Assembly (NCBI GenBank): GCA_036826275.1
Contig: DAISWS010000001.1
Location: 1 to 64,000, forward strand
Reading direction: 5' to 3'
DNA: 64,000 nt
DNA from: DATGJX01 sp036826275
GTDB taxonomy: Bacteria; Vulcanimicrobiota; Vulcanimicrobiia; Vulcanimicrobiales; Vulcanimicrobiaceae
Positions 18,150-26,382 of the stretch are shown in pieces. The notes below the pieces were generated by a model. It ran no database searches. It was not told the DNA's origin and was given only the letters and a program-made list of their open reading frames with translations. Both the position numbers and the translations under genes were made by a program. The first letter of the stretch is position 1. The number at the start of each line of letters is the position of its first letter.

Positions 18150-18704
18150 TTACGTTGCCGGCGCCGCGGAACCGGTTTGCGGCGCGTTTCCGCCGTGGTG
18201 TTGACCGCCTTTGCGGCGCTTGCGGCGACGTTGTGGCAACGGCGTGGCCTCGACGATGCTCGGCCGTGCTTCGACAGGCTCAGCATGACGAATTGCGGTT
18301 GGCGCTTCCATTTCGTTCGCGTGGCGTGCTGTTTCGGGCGTTTCGATTTCTTCGCCGTGAAAGGTTGCGGCTGATGCTTCCATGGCAGGGGATGCGTCCG
18401 TGGAAACGGTTGAATCGTGCTGCTCGTCGCCGTTGCCGCCGTTGCCGCCGTTGCGGCTTACGCCCGTGATCGGAATGTTCGCGAGCATGGCCAGCGCTTT
18501 GTCTTGGTGCTCGAAGTGCACGTCGATCTTTTCACGATCGACTTCCACGTACTTCGAGATGACGTCGACCAGATCGCGCTTCATTGCGTCGATCATGTCC
18601 GGCGCGAGCGAGAGATGGTCGGACATCAGCACGAGACGCAAGCGCTCTTTTGCGGTCGCGCCCGACGCTTGCCGCCCGAAGAGTTTGTTGAAAAACTCGA
18701 TCAT
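18150..18704 (-). CDS. minE: Cell division topological specificity factor MinE with long tail
   Basis: A 184-residue protein, about twice the usual MinE length. Residues 1-80 are a standard MinE: an N-terminal membrane-binding helix (MIEFFNKLFG), the anti-MinCD segment with AKERLRLVLMSDH, and the dimer domain ending near ITGV. Residues about 84-184 are a low-complexity extension, with Gly-Asn repeats, then a segment RHAEPVEARPS translated from a dispersed DNA repeat, and a basic RRRKRRKGG end. The tail looks like insertion-derived sequence tolerated at the C-terminus. It is the last gene of the min operon. Confidence 0.88.
   Translation of the reverse strand: MIEFFNKLFGRQASGATAKERLRLVLMSDHLSLAPDMIDAMKRDLVDVISKYVEVDREKIDVHFEHQDKALAMLANIPITGVSRNGGNGGNGDEQHDSTVSTDASPAMEASAATFHGEEIETPETARHANEMEAPTAIRHAEPVEARPSIVEATPLPQRRRKRRKGGQHHGGNAPQTGSAAPAT
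18265..18288 (+). repeat. Dispersed TTCGACAGGCTCA repeat, copy 2, inside the minE tail
   Basis: The sequence CGTGCTTCGACAGG followed by CTCAGCATGA matches the copy at 12437-12460 (opposite orientation) in 22 of 24 positions. Read on the minus strand it encodes the MinE tail residues RHAEPVEAR. This shows a dispersed repeat maintained as in-frame coding sequence. Confidence 0.6.
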
Positions 18705-18706
18705 CG

Positions 18707-19546
18707 TTATCGGCGTCCTCCGAAGATCGATCCCAGTTTGGTCATGAAGGTTTCTTTATACTCGACGGTCGGCGCGGGTACGTCCTCACCGGCAACGCGC
18801 GCCGCAATCGCGTGGTAGGCGGCCGCGGTCGGTGAGTCGTAGCGCAGCGCGAGCGGCTCCCCTTTGTTCGTGGAAACGATGACATCCGGTTCGTCCGCAA
18901 TGACGCCTAGCAGCGGCAGGCGCAGGATCGAGTTGACGTCGTCGACCGAAAGCATCTTGCCTTTTTTGACGAGTTGCGGGCGCACGCGATTGATGATCAG
19001 CTGCGGCGAAAACGCATTGCCGAGCAAGCCGACGACACGGTCGACGTCGCGCACGGCGGAAACCTCCGGCGTGCACACGACGATCGCTTCCTGCGCACCG
19101 ACGACCGCGTTCTTAAAGCCCATCTCGATGCCCGCGGGGCAATCGATGAGCACGTATTCGAAGCGCTCGCGCAGCGTTTCGACGAGCGCGCGCATCTTCT
19201 CCGTGTCGACGTCGTCCTTTTCGCGCGTTTGCGCGGCTGCAAGCAAATGGAGCGACGAAGAATGTTTGTCGCGCACGAGGGCCTGATCCAGCGTCGCCTT
19301 CTCTTCGAGCACGTCAAGCACGTGATACTTCACGCGGCTTTCCAACCCCATAACGATGTCCAGATTGCGCAGACCCACGTCCGCATCGACGAGGACGACG
19401 CTCGCGCCGCGAATGGCAAGCGCCGTACCCAGGTTCGCGGTCGTCGTCGTTTTGCCGACGCCGCCTTTACCGGACGTAATGACGATCGCGCGTCCCAACG
19501 CGACGGGCGCGGACGCATTTTCCACATCTGGTTTGAGCTCGTGCAT
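18707..19546 (-). CDS. minD: Septum site-determining ATPase MinD, second copy
   Basis: A 279-residue deviant-Walker ATPase: SGKGGVGKTTTTANLG near residue 26 with the signature lysine, the LVDADVGLRNLD switch, IDCPAGIE, and NKGEPLAL late in the protein. The C-terminal amphipathic stretch (FMTKLGSIFGG) is a likely membrane-targeting sequence. MinD cycles on and off the membrane and recruits MinC and MinE. Here it follows another minD by one base (stop at 19548, start at 19546) and precedes minE by two bases. It has an N-terminal extension of about 17 residues relative to the first copy. Confidence 0.92.
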   Translation of the reverse strand: MHELKPDVENASAPVALGRAIVITSGKGGVGKTTTTANLGTALAIRGASVVLVDADVGLRNLDIVMGLESRVKYHVLDVLEEKATLDQALVRDKHSSSLHLLAAAQTREKDDVDTEKMRALVETLRERFEYVLIDCPAGIEMGFKNAVVGAQEAIVVCTPEVSAVRDVDRVVGLLGNAFSPQLIINRVRPQLVKKGKMLSVDDVNSILRLPLLGVIADEPDVIVSTNKGEPLALRYDSPTAAAYHAIAARVAGEDVPAPTVEYKETFMTKLGSIFGGRR

Positions 19547-19547
19547 G

Positions 19548-20339
19548 TCAGCCTGCTTTCAACGCGCCCAAAAGACGCCCGAAGAATCCGGTGTTGTCGA
19601 GATTGGTGAACGGCACGAGCTCGCCTTCCAAGCGGCGTGCAATTTTATCGTAGATCACGCGCAAACGGTTGGTCTCGCCGAGAACGACCGGCTCGCCTTT
19701 GTTGGTCGTGTCGATGACCTCTTCGTCATCGGGAACGACGCCGAGCAGTTCCGCGGACAAGATTTCACAGACGTCATCGACCGAGAGCATGTCGCCGGTG
19801 CGCACCATCTCGGGCCGAATGCGATTGACGATCAGGCGTACGGGCAAACGGCGCTCACCGATCTTGCCGATGACGCGGTCCGCATCGCGGATTGCGCTCA
19901 CTTCCGGCGTTGTCACGATGACGGCTTCGCTCGCGCCCGCAACGGCGTTGCGGAATCCCGCTTCGATGCCCGCCGGACAATCGATCAGCACGTAGTCCGC
20001 CATGCCGGCGAGTTCGTCCATAACGCGCGCCATTTGCTCTTCGGTGACTGCGTCTTTGTCGCGCGTCTGCGCGGCGGGCAACATGGAGAGCGACTCGAAG
20101 CGCTTGTCTTTGATGAGCGCTTGACGCAGCTGACAGCGGCCTTCGACGACCTCGACGAGATCGAAAACGATGCGCTTTTCCAGCCCGAGAACGAGATCGA
20201 GATTGCGCAATCCGATGTCGGCGTCGACCAGAATGACGCGATGGCCGCGCTTGGCCAGCGCCGCGCCGACGTTCACCGTCGTCGTCGTTTTGCCGACGCC
20301 GCCCTTTCCGGACGTAAACACGATCTTGCGAGCGCTCAC
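19548..20339 (-). CDS. minD: Septum site-determining ATPase MinD, first copy
   Basis: A 263-residue MinD with SGKGGVGKTTTTVNVG near residue 10, DADIGLRNLD, LIDCPAGIE and a C-terminal amphipathic helix (FFGRLLGALK). I start at GTG 20339, which overlaps the minC stop (GTGA) and puts the family-typical ARKIVFTSGKGG at the very N-terminus. The longer frame from 20387 runs inside minC. Both MinD copies keep all nucleotide-binding motifs, so neither is an obvious pseudogene, and a heterodimer or specialised pair is possible. Confidence 0.93.
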   Translation of the reverse strand: MSARKIVFTSGKGGVGKTTTTVNVGAALAKRGHRVILVDADIGLRNLDLVLGLEKRIVFDLVEVVEGRCQLRQALIKDKRFESLSMLPAAQTRDKDAVTEEQMARVMDELAGMADYVLIDCPAGIEAGFRNAVAGASEAVIVTTPEVSAIRDADRVIGKIGERRLPVRLIVNRIRPEMVRTGDMLSVDDVCEILSAELLGVVPDDEEVIDTTNKGEPVVLGETNRLRVIYDKIARRLEGELVPFTNLDNTGFFGRLLGALKAG

Positions 20340-21172
20340 GGAGCTTTCTCCCTTGGAAAGATGACGATGCGATCGTTTTGCACGCACGCCGTTTCTGCTT
20401 GTATCGGCGTCTGCGAGCGATCTCCCGCATCGGCCGCAATGAACGTCGCGATGCGCAACTGCGTGGGAGCGAGCTCGAGCGCGTGCACGCGTGCGGACGC
20501 ATCGCCCTGCGCGCCCGCATGCGCAACGCCGCGAAGCGCGCCGAACACCAGAATGTCACCGCTGGCGACCAGTTCAGCGCCGGGATTCACGTCGCCGATC
20601 ACGACGATGTTGCCGACGTGCTGCAACGCTTGTCCGCCGCGCAGCGTGCCGGTGTGATATAAGGTGCTCGGCGCGTCGGGTTCTTCCACTTGCGCGGCTG
20701 CCGTGCTGGCGGGTTGCTGCTGCAGCACGGCACGGCGAACGCTCGCTTCGCCGCGTCTGCGCCGCTCCGCAATGTCGGCGCGTGCGCCGGCGAAGTCGGC
20801 CACCAGCGAGCGCGCCGCGTCCGAAAGGTGTACTTCGCGTTTCGGACGCAGCGCGCGGCGCCGCGCAAGCTCTTCACCACCGTCGTCCAGCACCAGGAAT
20901 CGCAACCCCGCTGCCGCCGCGAGCGGTTCAAGGTCAATACCGCCGGACAGTGCTTCCAGTGCGATGCCATGGCCGTGCAAGACGCCGCGCAAACGCCCGA
21001 GATCCTCGTTCGAAAGGCCCGAGCGTCCGAGCGCGGCGGTAGCCGGCGTCCCCGCGTAAAAACCGGGACGCTCGCTGAGCTTGCTTTGCAGCTCGGCAAG
21101 GGCTTCCTCGAAATCGCGCCCTCCCAGCGCAATTTCCAGGCCGAGTCCTTTGCCGCGCAACACCGCCATCAC
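20336..21172 (-). CDS. minC: Septum inhibitor MinC
   Basis: A 278-residue MinC. The N-terminal FtsZ-inhibiting domain (about 1-105) is divergent. The C-terminal beta-helix domain (about 168-275) is clear: TGTLRGGQ, GNIVVIGDVNPGAELVA, GDILVFGALRGVAHAGA, which binds MinD. It is first in minC-minD-minD-minE. The start is GTG 21172, or ATG one codon later. Confidence 0.92.
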   Translation of the reverse strand: MMAVLRGKGLGLEIALGGRDFEEALAELQSKLSERPGFYAGTPATAALGRSGLSNEDLGRLRGVLHGHGIALEALSGGIDLEPLAAAAGLRFLVLDDGGEELARRRALRPKREVHLSDAARSLVADFAGARADIAERRRRGEASVRRAVLQQQPASTAAAQVEEPDAPSTLYHTGTLRGGQALQHVGNIVVIGDVNPGAELVASGDILVFGALRGVAHAGAQGDASARVHALELAPTQLRIATFIAADAGDRSQTPIQAETACVQNDRIVIFPREKAP

Positions 21173-21235
21173 CGCGCCTGCTTCTGACGGGGGAGCACAG
21201 GCCCTCCGGCCTCCACAGCGGGTTCACAAGTTCTT

Positions 21236-21263
21236 TTGTTTATCCACATATAGTGCACATAAT
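21236..21263 (+). promoter_or_regulatory. Candidate promoter with an embedded DnaA-box sequence
   Basis: TTGTTT (21236-21241) and CATAAT (21258-21263) are spaced by 16 bases, a plausible sigma-70-type promoter for the M48 gene 113 bases downstream. A perfect DnaA-box sequence TTATCCACA occupies 21240-21248 between them. The AT-rich patch stands out in this GC-rich window and lies between the divergent min operon and M48 gene. A lone box is not an origin. DnaA control of transcription is only a possibility. Confidence 0.35.
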
Positions 21264-21375
21264 GGTTACACCGCAGCTGAGCCCGCTTGGTAACGCAGGA
21301 GCTGCTTGCGGCGTTCTTGGAGTGCCAGGTCCTGTAACATCCGCCCCCGCCCAGGGGTAGAGGAAAACGTTCGTT

Positions 21376-23487
21376 ATGCTTCGTCGCATCATTCCGCTCG
21401 CCGTCATCGTCTCATTGCTCGGTGCCATGTGCCCGTCACCCGCGCTTGCGCTTTCGACGCAAGGCGAGATCGAGATGGGGCGCGCGTACGACCAGCAGAT
21501 CGTCGAAAGCAACGTGGTCGTCAGCGACCCGCTGCTCAATCAGTGGGTGCAAAGCGTCTCGCAAAAGCTGTGGGCCGAGACGGCGCGTAAAGACGTCCCG
21601 TACAACATCAAGATTTTGAAGGACACGGACATCAACGCGTTCTCGACGCTCGGCGGCTACGTGTACGTTAACTCCGGATTGCTCGACTTCGTACAATCCG
21701 ACGATGAACTCGCCGGCGTCATCGGCCACGAAACGGGACACATCGAACGCCGCCATGCCGTCACGATGCAAACCAAAGCGAACATCCTGAGTTTGCTGCT
21801 GGGCATCGCCTCGATGTTCTCGCCGTTCATCTACAATTTCGGCAACCTGCTGCAGGCGGGCGCGCTCGCGAAGATGTCGCGCACGGACGAACTGCAAGCC
21901 GACCGCTACGGTCTGCTGCTCATGTCGCGCGCCGGATACGATCCGGAAGCGATGGTCAGCATGCAGCAGCACCTCATGGCGCTTGACGGCGAACATAACG
22001 ACATCGTCACCAAATATTTCGAAGACCATCCCGGCGGCTCGCAGCGCATCGCGCATTTAGTCGGCTATCCCGAGCTCGATCCGACGAAGAAGGCGCGAGC
22101 GTATTCCAAGGGCAATCGGCAGAANNNNNNNNNNGATCCGACGAAGACGACCGAGCAAGAAAAACTCGTTTGGGCGCTGCACGACCTGGACGAGTCCCGC
22201 TACAACGTTGCAAGCATCGAACTGGGCGACATCCTCAAAAAAGATCCCGCCAATCAGCAAGCGCTGCTCGCGCTCGGCCAGACGCAACTAGCGCTCGGCT
22301 TGACGAGCAAGAGCGAACAAACGCTGGGCGAGCTCGCGCAGAGTTCATCGCCGCAGGTCAAAGCCGCCGCACAAGCGCGCATCCAAGCGCTGCGCGCCAT
22401 GCAAGTGCGGCGGGTCGATCTCACGCATCCGAACATCACCTCGCTGCAGGATCAACTCAAGGACGCGCAGCGCGTGCAGTCGCAGGCCGCAGCGCAAATC
22501 GGCGCGCGCCACGACGAGGGGCACAGCCAGCTGAAATCGCTGGAGAACCGCCTCCAAACGATCGAGTACGAGCTGCCGGATTTCAGCCGCGTCGACGTCA
22601 AACACGGCTCGCGCCTGGAAGCCGTCGAACGCAGCTTGAGCGGCATGGCGCGTTCGGTGAACAGCGCGCTGCAAGATTCTTCGCAGGCCATCGACGAGGT
22701 CGGATCGACCGACCCGAAGACGAACAAGCCCTACGGCCTGCTCAAAGAAAACGCCGATATCCTCTCGCAGATGGATTCGCCGCTGCAGATGCGGCCGATG
22801 CCGTCCGATTCGATTGCGATGTTCCCGTCGTATCCGCAGATGCTCTCGGAGCTGACCGCGGCGGATGGCGATATGGAACGCGCGGTCGACGCGGGCCGCG
22901 CTTCGGCGATGCAACTCGATGACGGGCTGGGCGACTTGGATGCATTCATCAAACGGCTGCAGCAAGTCAGCCTGAACTACTTCGGCGACATCTCCCAGAT
23001 CGATTACGAAGGCCTGGTGCCGTCGATGCAAAAAGCGCAGCAATCGCTCGGCCAAGCGGCGACCTCCGCCTCGCAAGCGGCGCAGCTGTACGATATGGCG
23101 CGCGCGCGGCAACTCGCCGCCCGCATCACGCTGCTTGGCGTGGGAACCTCGCCGCAGCGCTACTCGACCCTGCAAAAGGCGATCGACACGCGCTGGGATG
23201 TGGACGATCTCAGCTACATCGACATGCTGCACGATAACGTCACGCCCGGCGAGCTTACGGCGGCCTCGATTATTGCGGCAGACACGAAGACGACACCGCA
23301 AGCGATCATCCGCGAGGCGCATGAAAGGCACAAGAACATCATCGACGTGGCAAACGCCCACGGTATGAACGCACTCTCGCTGGAGATCTTCATGGGCCTC
23401 ATCTATCTCGATTACACCGACGATCCGGCGAGCGAAGCGCATCCCGACGGTCAAGTGCATCCGCAAGCGCAAGGATCGGACGCGTAA
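21376..23487 (+). CDS. Secreted M48-family metalloprotease with C-terminal helical region
   Basis: A roughly 703-residue protein with a signal peptide cleaved near ALA|LSTQ (residue 26). The M48 zinc site is HETGH (118-122) with the third ligand in DELQAD (Glu172), as in BepA/LoiP-type periplasmic proteases that police outer-membrane assembly. Residues about 230-310 look like TPR repeats, and the rest is Gln/Ala-rich helical sequence of unknown role. AGAGG precedes the ATG. A 10-base N-gap at 22125-22134 interrupts it in frame. The gap is flanked by the same 12 bases, so its true content is uncertain. The DUF697-like gene follows by five bases. Confidence 0.87.
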   Translation: MLRRIIPLAVIVSLLGAMCPSPALALSTQGEIEMGRAYDQQIVESNVVVSDPLLNQWVQSVSQKLWAETARKDVPYNIKILKDTDINAFSTLGGYVYVNSGLLDFVQSDDELAGVIGHETGHIERRHAVTMQTKANILSLLLGIASMFSPFIYNFGNLLQAGALAKMSRTDELQADRYGLLLMSRAGYDPEAMVSMQQHLMALDGEHNDIVTKYFEDHPGGSQRIAHLVGYPELDPTKKARAYSKGNRQXXXXDPTKTTEQEKLVWALHDLDESRYNVASIELGDILKKDPANQQALLALGQTQLALGLTSKSEQTLGELAQSSSPQVKAAAQARIQALRAMQVRRVDLTHPNITSLQDQLKDAQRVQSQAAAQIGARHDEGHSQLKSLENRLQTIEYELPDFSRVDVKHGSRLEAVERSLSGMARSVNSALQDSSQAIDEVGSTDPKTNKPYGLLKENADILSQMDSPLQMRPMPSDSIAMFPSYPQMLSELTAADGDMERAVDAGRASAMQLDDGLGDLDAFIKRLQQVSLNYFGDISQIDYEGLVPSMQKAQQSLGQAATSASQAAQLYDMARARQLAARITLLGVGTSPQRYSTLQKAIDTRWDVDDLSYIDMLHDNVTPGELTAASIIAADTKTTPQAIIREAHERHKNIIDVANAHGMNALSLEIFMGLIYLDYTDDPASEAHPDGQVHPQAQGSDA
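22125..22134. other. Assembly gap (10 N) inside the M48 gene
   Basis: Ten Ns, probably a fixed-size scaffold join. GATCCGACGAAG occurs at 22078-22089 and again immediately after the gap (22135-22146). Either a tandem repeat broke the assembly or two contig ends overlap and should be merged. Confidence 0.9.
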
Positions 23488-23492
23488 GCACC

Positions 23493-24482
23493 ATGGCAGC
23501 GGCAACCGGCGACATCCTGCGGCTCGTTCGCAAAGGCATCGACGTCAAGATGGTGCACGCGAACGTGCGCAAGCCGTTCCGTTTTTACTTGTGCGGCGAT
23601 CCCGCGCTCGTAGCGGAGCTGCGCAGCTTGCTGCTCTCGGGCCACACCGACGAATCCGTTCCGTTCGAAGCGGCGGCATGTTTGGAAACGCTCGTTCCGG
23701 GCGCGACGCAGGCGACGCTCGCGAGCGAGGGCCGCGTCGTGCTGTTCCTGGGGCGCGGCGGCGATGTTTCCGGTGCGACGATCGCACCGCTGCGAACGCT
23801 CAATCTGCCCGTCTTCGCGATTACGGTCGACGAACAAGCGCAGCCGTCGGGCCCGTCGACGCCGCCGCCGCGAGGCCAGTTTGCCGAATACACGGTACCG
23901 GCACTCACGCGTGACGCGCTGCGCGGGCGGCTGTTTCCTCACGTCGTCGAGTGCTGCAAAGGCGTCGAGATCGCGGTCGGCCGCGCTCTTCCGCCGATGC
24001 GCGAAACGGTCGCCGCGAAACTCACGCGCGACGCGGCGAACAATGCGCTCAAAATCGCGCTTGCCAGTGCGGTCGTCGATCACATTCCGGTCGTCGGACT
24101 GGTCATGGGCGTCTTTGCCTCCGCCGGCGACATGATGGCCATCACCGGAATTCAGATGATGCTGATGCTGCACATCGAGGCGACGTATGGAAAAGATCCG
24201 GACGTGCAGCGCATGTGGCAGCTGTTGCCGGTCATCGGCGGCGGCTTCGGGTGGCGTTCGCTCGCGCGCGAACTCTCCGGCTTCATTCCGCTTGCCGGCA
24301 TCGCGATCAAAGGCGCCATTGCGTACGCCGGCACGATCGTCGTCGGTGAAGGCGTCACGTTCTATTACGAGCACGGGCGCCAAATGAGCAGCGGCCAGGC
24401 GCGATCGATCTACGAGAGCACGAAGAACGAAGCGATGACGTTCGCGCGCGATCTGCTCTCGCGCATCACGAAGAAGCGTTAG
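23493..24482 (+). CDS. DUF697-like membrane-associated protein
   Basis: A 329-residue protein. The N-terminal 120 residues resemble a small alpha/beta fold without a P-loop (a degenerate GTPase-like half is possible: RFYLCGDPALV, VVLFLGRGGDVSG). About 155-250 match the DUF697 helical pattern (ALPPMRETVAAKL, then IPVVGLVMGVFASAGDMMAIT), which occurs attached to GTPase domains and is membrane-embedded. A glycine-rich hydrophobic hairpin follows near 262-290. It starts five bases after the M48 gene and is likely co-expressed with it. Function unknown. Confidence 0.6.
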   Translation: MAAATGDILRLVRKGIDVKMVHANVRKPFRFYLCGDPALVAELRSLLLSGHTDESVPFEAAACLETLVPGATQATLASEGRVVLFLGRGGDVSGATIAPLRTLNLPVFAITVDEQAQPSGPSTPPPRGQFAEYTVPALTRDALRGRLFPHVVECCKGVEIAVGRALPPMRETVAAKLTRDAANNALKIALASAVVDHIPVVGLVMGVFASAGDMMAITGIQMMLMLHIEATYGKDPDVQRMWQLLPVIGGGFGWRSLARELSGFIPLAGIAIKGAIAYAGTIVVGEGVTFYYEHGRQMSSGQARSIYESTKNEAMTFARDLLSRITKKR

Positions 24483-24485
24483 CCG

Positions 24486-25223
24486 CTAGCTGTTTAGCCG
24501 CTCCAGCAGCTCCTCGTCGTCCAGCCGTTGCAGATCGCTCGAGACGCGCGGTCGCACGCGCTGCGCGATTTGCGAGGCCATGCTGCGGCGGTGATGCGGA
24601 TCCATGCCCGCGCGGCGCGCGATAAAGCGCCCGATGAGCGCGTGCTCTTCGTCGCTGACCATCGCGATGACGTGCGGCGGGTTCTCAGCGCCGGCGCGTA
24701 TGTCGGTCAACCGTTGCGCGGGCGCGTCACGCACGACGATGGTGCCGGCGGCCATATCCCCGAGGCGCTTGTTTTCCGGTGAGATCAGCGATGCGATCGC
24801 GCTTACGGCGTAAAAGCCGAGCGCGAGCTCGCCGATGCGGATCAGATTGCGAATGAACGCCGCGCCGAGATCGAGCGCATACCCGCCGTCGCGAGCCACC
24901 CGTATGCCGAGCAATTTTTTGCCCGGCGTCTGACCGTTCCAAAAGGCCTCAAAGGCGATGAAGTAGCCGAAGAACACGATGAAGAGGATGGCGATCACGA
25001 TCGCGTAGCCTATGGACTGCGCAGTGCGGTCGCCTATCGCCGGATGCTTCGTAACCGACACCATGTGCGCGCCGGCATACGCGAGGCCCCACATGATTCC
25101 AACCAGCACCACAAGTTGAACGAACATGTCGAAGGCAAGCGCGAGAAAGCGGCTCCCGAGGCCCGCCAGCTCATACGAAAACGCAATGCTTTCCGGCGTA
25201 CGAACGCTGATTGTGCGATCCAT
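24486..25223 (-). CDS. RDD-family membrane protein
   Basis: A 245-residue protein with the RDD domain at about 15-165: GLGSRFLALAFDMFVQL, a long hydrophobic segment near 75-95, then FWNGQTPGKKLLGIRV and IRNLIRI. It has three to four membrane helices and a 70-residue charged cytoplasmic tail. RDD proteins are uncharacterised or transport-related. The divergent SpoIIM/DUF95 gene and the MoxR-DUF58 genes beyond it form a known association. The start is 12 bases from a structured repeat (25228-25293). Confidence 0.83.
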   Translation of the reverse strand: MDRTISVRTPESIAFSYELAGLGSRFLALAFDMFVQLVVLVGIMWGLAYAGAHMVSVTKHPAIGDRTAQSIGYAIVIAILFIVFFGYFIAFEAFWNGQTPGKKLLGIRVARDGGYALDLGAAFIRNLIRIGELALGFYAVSAIASLISPENKRLGDMAAGTIVVRDAPAQRLTDIRAGAENPPHVIAMVSDEEHALIGRFIARRAGMDPHHRRSMASQIAQRVRPRVSSDLQRLDDEELLERLNS

Positions 25224-25227
25224 TTTA

Positions 25228-25293
25228 AAAGGCGCTTCGGCCTAGCCTCCGCGCCCCCCGCTCCGCGGGGCCCCCAAACCTCATGGCGCCTTT
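25228..25293 (+). repeat. Structured intergenic repeat, copy A
   Basis: A 66-bp element bounded by AAAGGCGC and GCGCCTTT inverted ends, with the shared blocks CGGCCTAGCCT, GCGCCCCCC, GGGGCCCCC and CCTCATGGCGCC. Its centre folds as CCCCGC-TCC-GCGGGG. The closest relative is at 53919-53987 (opposite strand), where the loop differs but the stem is preserved. A more diverged copy is at 34084-34137. It sits between the divergent RDD and SpoIIM genes. Confidence 0.75.
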
Positions 25294-25359
25294 ATGTGCT
25301 TGCTAACATGATCGCTCCCCGAGGGCGCCGCAATAGTGCGTAGAAGTGCCCCTTTTACG

Positions 25360-26382
25360 ATGGACGAGCGTTCTTTTATTCGCAGGCGTGGTGCGGCGTG
25401 GGAGCGGCTCGAGCAGTTGCTTGCGCGGGCCGGACGCCGCGGCTTGCGGCAATTGCAGCCACCGGAGCTGTTTGAACTTGGGCGCTTGTACCGCTGGGCG
25501 ACGTCAGATTTGGCGTACGCGCAAGGGCACGCATTCGATCCGCACATCGTCCATTATCTCAACCGGCTGACGGCACGCGCGCACGCGTACGTGTACGGAT
25601 CGACGGCGGAGACCGGCCGCGCGCGCTTCTCGCGTTTTTTTACGCACACGTTTCCGCGCGAATTCCGCCGTTCGTGGATGTACGTCGGCCTGTGCATCGC
25701 ACTCACGGTCCTGTGGACCGCGGTCGCGTACGTCGTCGTCGCGCATGATCCGTCACATGCCTATGCGCTGCTGCCCGAGCGCATCGTGCCCGCACACATC
25801 ACGAGGAGCCTGCACGATTCGAATTTCGCGTTCACGCCCGATCAATCGGCTCAAACCTCGTCGTTCATTATCACCAACAACATCAAGGTCGCGTACGTCG
25901 CATTCGCGGGCGGCATCGTCACGCTCGGCGTCGGCACGCTCTACATCATCATTTTCAACGCGCTCATGCTGGGCGGGCTCGGCGCGCTCTTTGCGCACGC
26001 CGGGTTCGGTGCCGATTTTTGGGCGACGATTGCGCCGCACGGCGTCATCGAACTGACGGCCATCCAAATCGCGGGCGGCGCGGGACTGCTTATCGCGGCA
26101 GGAGTACTTCTGCCAGGCCGCATGCGCCGGCGCGATGCAATCGCGGACAACAGCCGGCGCGCTGGCGTGCTGATCGCGGGGGTCACGGCGATGCTGTGCG
26201 TTGCCGGCATCATCGAGGGCTTCTTTTCACCGCTGCGTTTTCCGGCGGGCGTGCGCGCGAGCGTCGGCGTCGCAACCGCAATCGCGCTGATTGCCTACTT
26301 CAGCTCGTGCGGACGCGGGTATAACGCCGCACATGAACACGCAAACGGAAGTTTCGAGCGAGGAGCGCCTCGCGGACCTTAG
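25360..26382 (+). CDS. SpoIIM/DUF95-family membrane protein
   Basis: About 340 residues. The N-terminus (MDERSFIRRRGAAWERLEQLL) and the later segments FFTHTFPREFRRS, TNNIKVAYVAFAGGI and APHGVIELTAIQIAGGAGL match the stage II sporulation M-like family, with about six membrane helices. Here it is not a sporulation gene. The family recurs with MoxR/DUF58/RDD genes in non-sporulating bacteria. I start at ATG 25360. GTG 25336 is an in-frame alternative adding eight residues. Confidence 0.85.
   Translation: MDERSFIRRRGAAWERLEQLLARAGRRGLRQLQPPELFELGRLYRWATSDLAYAQGHAFDPHIVHYLNRLTARAHAYVYGSTAETGRARFSRFFTHTFPREFRRSWMYVGLCIALTVLWTAVAYVVVAHDPSHAYALLPERIVPAHITRSLHDSNFAFTPDQSAQTSSFIITNNIKVAYVAFAGGIVTLGVGTLYIIIFNALMLGGLGALFAHAGFGADFWATIAPHGVIELTAIQIAGGAGLLIAAGVLLPGRMRRRDAIADNSRRAGVLIAGVTAMLCVAGIIEGFFSPLRFPAGVRASVGVATAIALIAYFSSCGRGYNAAHEHANGSFERGAPRGP

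Noticed and set aside
19356..20657. Plus-strand frame of 433 codons opposite the two minD genes
   Set aside because: Shadow of both MinDs and part of MinC; its sequence has no family features.
21236..21263. Replication origin
   Set aside because: Only one DnaA box, no cluster, no AT-rich unwinding element and no dnaA/dnaN nearby.
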